Below are positions 6,909-8,536 of a stretch of 8,536 nt of DNA, in pieces (the first letter of the stretch is position 1; every line of letters starts with the position of its first letter). Under the pieces are notes generated by a model that was given only the letters and a program-made list of their open reading frames with translations, was not told where the DNA came from and ran no database searches. This stretch comes from Oscillospiraceae bacterium (GTDB lineage Bacteria > Bacillota > Clostridia > WRCU01). The translations under genes and the position numbers were made by a program. The DNA lies in NCBI GenBank assembly GCA_009783805.1, contig WRCU01000048.1:1-8536 (forward strand), given 5' to 3'.

Positions 6909-8226
6909 ATATGACCTTCTGGAAGGAACGTACGCTGGGCGCCCGCCGTATGGAAGGCTCACCCTCCCCGGCTTCGGCCATCCTCCCTAGCATGCGCGCC
7001 CGCAGCACCTCGGTCAGGGCGGCGTGCGACTCGTAGCCGATCACGTTGTTGAGCTCATACGGGTCGGCCCGCAGGTCGTACAGCGCGTCCTCGACGTACT
7101 CGCCCGAGGCGGCGTCCCTCCACGGGTCCTTCCCCTCGGCCCTCACTATGTATTTGTAACGCGACGTCCTGATGGCCCTGGCGACCGAGGACTCGCTTAT
7201 CTGCACGTACACGTCGTCCCGCCATGGCGCGGCCCTGTCCTTGACTATCGGGCATACCGACCTGCCCATGAAATGGTCGGGCACCGCTATCCCGGCCGCG
7301 TCCAGCAATGTAGGCGGCAAGTCGATCAGGCTGGTCAGCCTCCTCACGCGCCCGCCGCCCTGGAAGCCGGGCCCGGTCAGCACGCACGGTATGCGTATGG
7401 AGCTCTCGTGCCCGGAGCGCTTGTACTCGTCGTTGCGCGTCTTGAAATGGCAGCCGTGGTCGGTCACGAAGAGCGTAATCGTGTCGTCCGATAGGCCCAG
7501 GCTCTTCAGGGCGTCCTGTATCCGCCCGTACCCCTCGTCCAGGCGCTTCACCATGCCGTAGTAACCTCCGAGGTGCTGGGGCGACGTGCCCCTCAGCGAC
7601 GTGAGGTCCGGCGGGGACCATCTGCCCGTGTAGCCGGGCTCGTATCCGTCCGGGGCGGGGTAGTTGTCGAGGTGGTTCTGGAAGTGCGGCTCGAGGTATG
7701 AGACGAAGAGGAAGAACGGCTCCGCCTTGTGCGCGTCAATATAGCGTATGGCGGCGTCCGTGAGGGCGTCGGAGCGGTAGCCGGGCAGGTCGACCGGCCG
7801 GCAGTCGCCGTCGTACATCCGCGTCCGGTAGGAATCGGAGCAGGCCTCGAGCGCGTTCGCGCCTAGCCAGTAGTCATACCCGCCCCTGGAGTCCTTGGGC
7901 ACGGCGTTGTCGTCGGCCAGGTGCCACTTGCCTATGTACCCCGTGCTGTACCCGGCCCCATTGAACAGCTTCGCCAATGTCACCGAGTCCTTCGGCAGGG
8001 CCAGGCCGTTCCTGAACGTATTGTTCTGGGTCGGATACACGCCGCTCTGGAGTATCGCGCGCGCCGGCCCGCACACGGGCTGGTTGGAAAAGCATAGGTG
8101 GAGGTCGGTGCCGTCGGCGGCCGCCCTGTCCAGGTTCGGCGTGAGGCCCAGGGGGTTGCCGTGGAAGCCGCACGTGTCCCACCTTTGCTGGTCCGTCATG
8201 AACACGACCACGTTCCTCTTGCGCAT
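6886..8226 (-). CDS. Cys-type sulfatase, probably cytosolic
   Basis: The 446-residue product belongs to the formylglycine sulfatases (alkaline phosphatase superfamily, S1 type). The activation motif is CGPAR at residues 52-56, so Cys52 is the residue to be converted to formylglycine. Other active-site parts are the first metal ligand region FMTDQQ (9-14), GKWHL with Lys100 and His102, VTDHG with Asp256 and His257, and KRSGHESSIRIP with Lys270 and His273. The C-terminal part has the usual RAIRTSRYKYI and YDLRADPYELNN. The protein starts directly at the first beta strand (MRKRNVVVFM) with no signal peptide, so it should act inside the cell on imported sulfated sugars. An in-frame TGA three codons upstream rules out a longer start. 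The ATG has no good ribosome site nearby. It is the first gene of the run. The substrate cannot be told from sequence alone, and arylsulfatase or phosphonate hydrolase relatives remain possible. Confidence 0.92.
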   Translation of the reverse strand: MRKRNVVVFMTDQQRWDTCGFHGNPLGLTPNLDRAAADGTDLHLCFSNQPVCGPARAILQSGVYPTQNNTFRNGLALPKDSVTLAKLFNGAGYSTGYIGKWHLADDNAVPKDSRGGYDYWLGANALEACSDSYRTRMYDGDCRPVDLPGYRSDALTDAAIRYIDAHKAEPFFLFVSYLEPHFQNHLDNYPAPDGYEPGYTGRWSPPDLTSLRGTSPQHLGGYYGMVKRLDEGYGRIQDALKSLGLSDDTITLFVTDHGCHFKTRNDEYKRSGHESSIRIPCVLTGPGFQGGGRVRRLTSLIDLPPTLLDAAGIAVPDHFMGRSVCPIVKDRAAPWRDDVYVQISESSVARAIRTSRYKYIVRAEGKDPWRDAASGEYVEDALYDLRADPYELNNVIGYESHAALTEVLRARMLGRMAEAGEGEPSIRRAPSVRSFQKVIYEHELNL

Positions 8227-8275
8227 AGGCCGTCAGCGGCGAGTCGGCCTTATACCCCGCGCCGGTTCGCCGACG

Positions 8276-8284
8276 CCTCCTTCT
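8276..8284 (-). promoter_or_regulatory. Orphan Shine-Dalgarno-like sequence upstream of sulfatase
   Basis: AAGAAGGAGG on the minus strand is a strong ribosome-site match. It lies about 50 nt before the sulfatase ATG with no ATG, GTG or TTG at a usable distance after it. It may be part of a folded leader, a relic, or a standby site for the weakly served sulfatase start. Confidence 0.35.
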
Positions 8285-8297
8285 TTATTAGGTTGCG

Positions 8298-8315
8298 TCC
8301 GGGGCCATGCCCGGA
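8298..8315 (-). promoter_or_regulatory. Perfect hairpin in the sulfatase leader
   Basis: TCCGGG and CCCGGA form a perfect 6-bp stem around a 6-nt loop, about 70 nt before the sulfatase ATG. No T-run follows, so it is not a clear terminator. It could be an operator or an mRNA structure. Confidence 0.4.
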
Positions 8316-8320
8316 GCAAA

Positions 8321-8335
8321 CCAAATATAACATAA
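8321..8335 (-). promoter_or_regulatory. AT-rich patch, candidate promoter of the operon
   Basis: CTTATGTTATATTTGG on the minus strand is a rare AT-rich patch in GC-rich surroundings and contains the -10-like TATATT at 8324-8329. No convincing -35 box lies 17 bp upstream, where the sequence belongs to the repeat. It is placed between the repeats and the sulfatase, as a promoter would be. Confidence 0.25.
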
Positions 8336-8412
8336 GTTGGTACGTCGCGAGCGTCCCGAGCTGCGCCGTACCGCGTTCTTTTAGGATATCGCGGACATGG
8401 CGCCCGATTACG
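8336..8412. repeat. Direct repeat copy 1 with internal inverted repeat
   Basis: This is the first of two tandem units with a 77-bp period. The first 44 bases (from GTTGGTACGTCGC at 8336) are identical to copy 2; over about 74 aligned bases I count 6 differences. Inside it, GGTACG and CGTACC (8339-8372) pair, followed by one mismatch and a further 3 bp, enclosing a loop of 14 nt. On the plus strand the hairpin is followed by GCGTTCTTTT, vaguely terminator-like, but no plus-strand gene needs one. It lies upstream of the sulfatase and could be a regulator binding site or a member of a dispersed intergenic repeat family. Confidence 0.85.
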
Positions 8413-8487
8413 GTTGGTACGTCGCGAGCGTCCCGAGCTGCGCCGTACCGCGTTCTCTCTGGACATCGCAGACATTGCGCCCGATTT
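8413..8487. repeat. Direct repeat copy 2 with internal inverted repeat
   Basis: This is the second copy of the unit and has the same inverted repeat (8416-8449). Differences from copy 1 are confined to the last 30 or so bases, where the run after CGTTCT reads CTCT instead of TTTA and three single bases differ. Its right end runs into the stop codon of the possible upstream gene. No third copy is seen on either side within the window. Confidence 0.85.
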
Positions 8488-8536
8488 ATTTAAATTGCGG
8501 CATCAAGTCACGGTGGGCCTCTATCATGCGGTCCAA
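8486..8536 (-). CDS. Possible C-terminal end of an upstream gene (partial)
   Basis: Read on the minus strand from the window edge, one frame gives LDRMIEAHRDLMPQFK and then TAA at 8486-8488. The composition looks protein-like and the strand matches the operon. Sixteen codons are too few to identify a product or to prove it is coding. If real, the gap to the sulfatase start is 259 bp and is filled by the repeats and leader elements. Confidence 0.3.
   Translation of the reverse strand: MDRMIEAHRDLMPQFK

Noticed and set aside
6909..6962. Longer N-terminus for the SIS protein from the ATG at 6962
   Set aside because: It would lie wholly inside the sulfatase gene with low-complexity residues; the ATG at 6908 has a ribosome site at 5 nt.
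8336..8487. tRNA or CRISPR reading of the 77-bp repeats
   Set aside because: The unit length is tRNA-like but there is no T-loop motif, acceptor stem or CCA end. Two adjacent near-identical units without variable spacers do not make a CRISPR array.

Overview
The window is GC-rich and densely coding. Most of it (about 665-8226) is one run of eight minus-strand genes, spaced or overlapped like an operon. A partial unrelated gene converges on its end from the left, and the cut-off end of a possible upstream gene lies at the right edge. Most genes have good bacterial Shine-Dalgarno sites, and one product has a lipoprotein signal peptide, so a bacterium is likely. The coding regions use AGG (Arg) and ATA (Ile) freely despite the high GC. 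I cannot name a phylum from the sequence; an anaerobic, glycan-degrading lineage, for example in Clostridia or a little-cultured phylum, is only a guess.

Layout in transcription order (right to left): (1) a probable cytosolic Cys-type sulfatase, 8226-6886; (2) a SIS-domain sugar-phosphate isomerase, 6908-6222, overlapping the sulfatase end; (3) a triosephosphate-isomerase-like TIM barrel, 6232-5522, overlapping gene 2 by 11 bp; (4) a YjbQ/UPF0047 protein, 5479-4982; (5) a uroporphyrinogen-decarboxylase-like protein, 4902-3814; (6) a glycoside hydrolase family 4 (GH4) enzyme, 3729-2389; (7) a phosphotriesterase-family amidohydrolase, 2374-1310; (8) a small lipoprotein of unknown function, 1297-665. 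A zinc-ribbon protein of unknown function (1-633, plus strand, start missing) ends 31 bp from the lipoprotein end.

Taken together, genes 1-7 look like an intracellular catabolic route for an imported sulfated or acidic sugar. The sulfatase would remove sulfate, the NAD- and metal-dependent GH4 enzyme would cut a glycosidic bond, the phosphotriesterase-like hydrolase would open a lactone or cut an ester, and the SIS and TIM-like enzymes would isomerise the phosphorylated products. The roles of the YjbQ and UroD-like proteins here are unknown. No transporter, kinase, regulator or sulfatase-maturating enzyme is in the window, so the substrate is inferred, not shown.

The region before the sulfatase (8227-8485) holds the main non-coding structure. 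It has two direct copies of a roughly 75-bp repeat with a 77-bp period, each with an internal imperfect inverted repeat. Between these and the sulfatase lie an AT-rich patch, a perfect 6-bp-stem hairpin and a strong Shine-Dalgarno-like sequence that serves no visible start codon.
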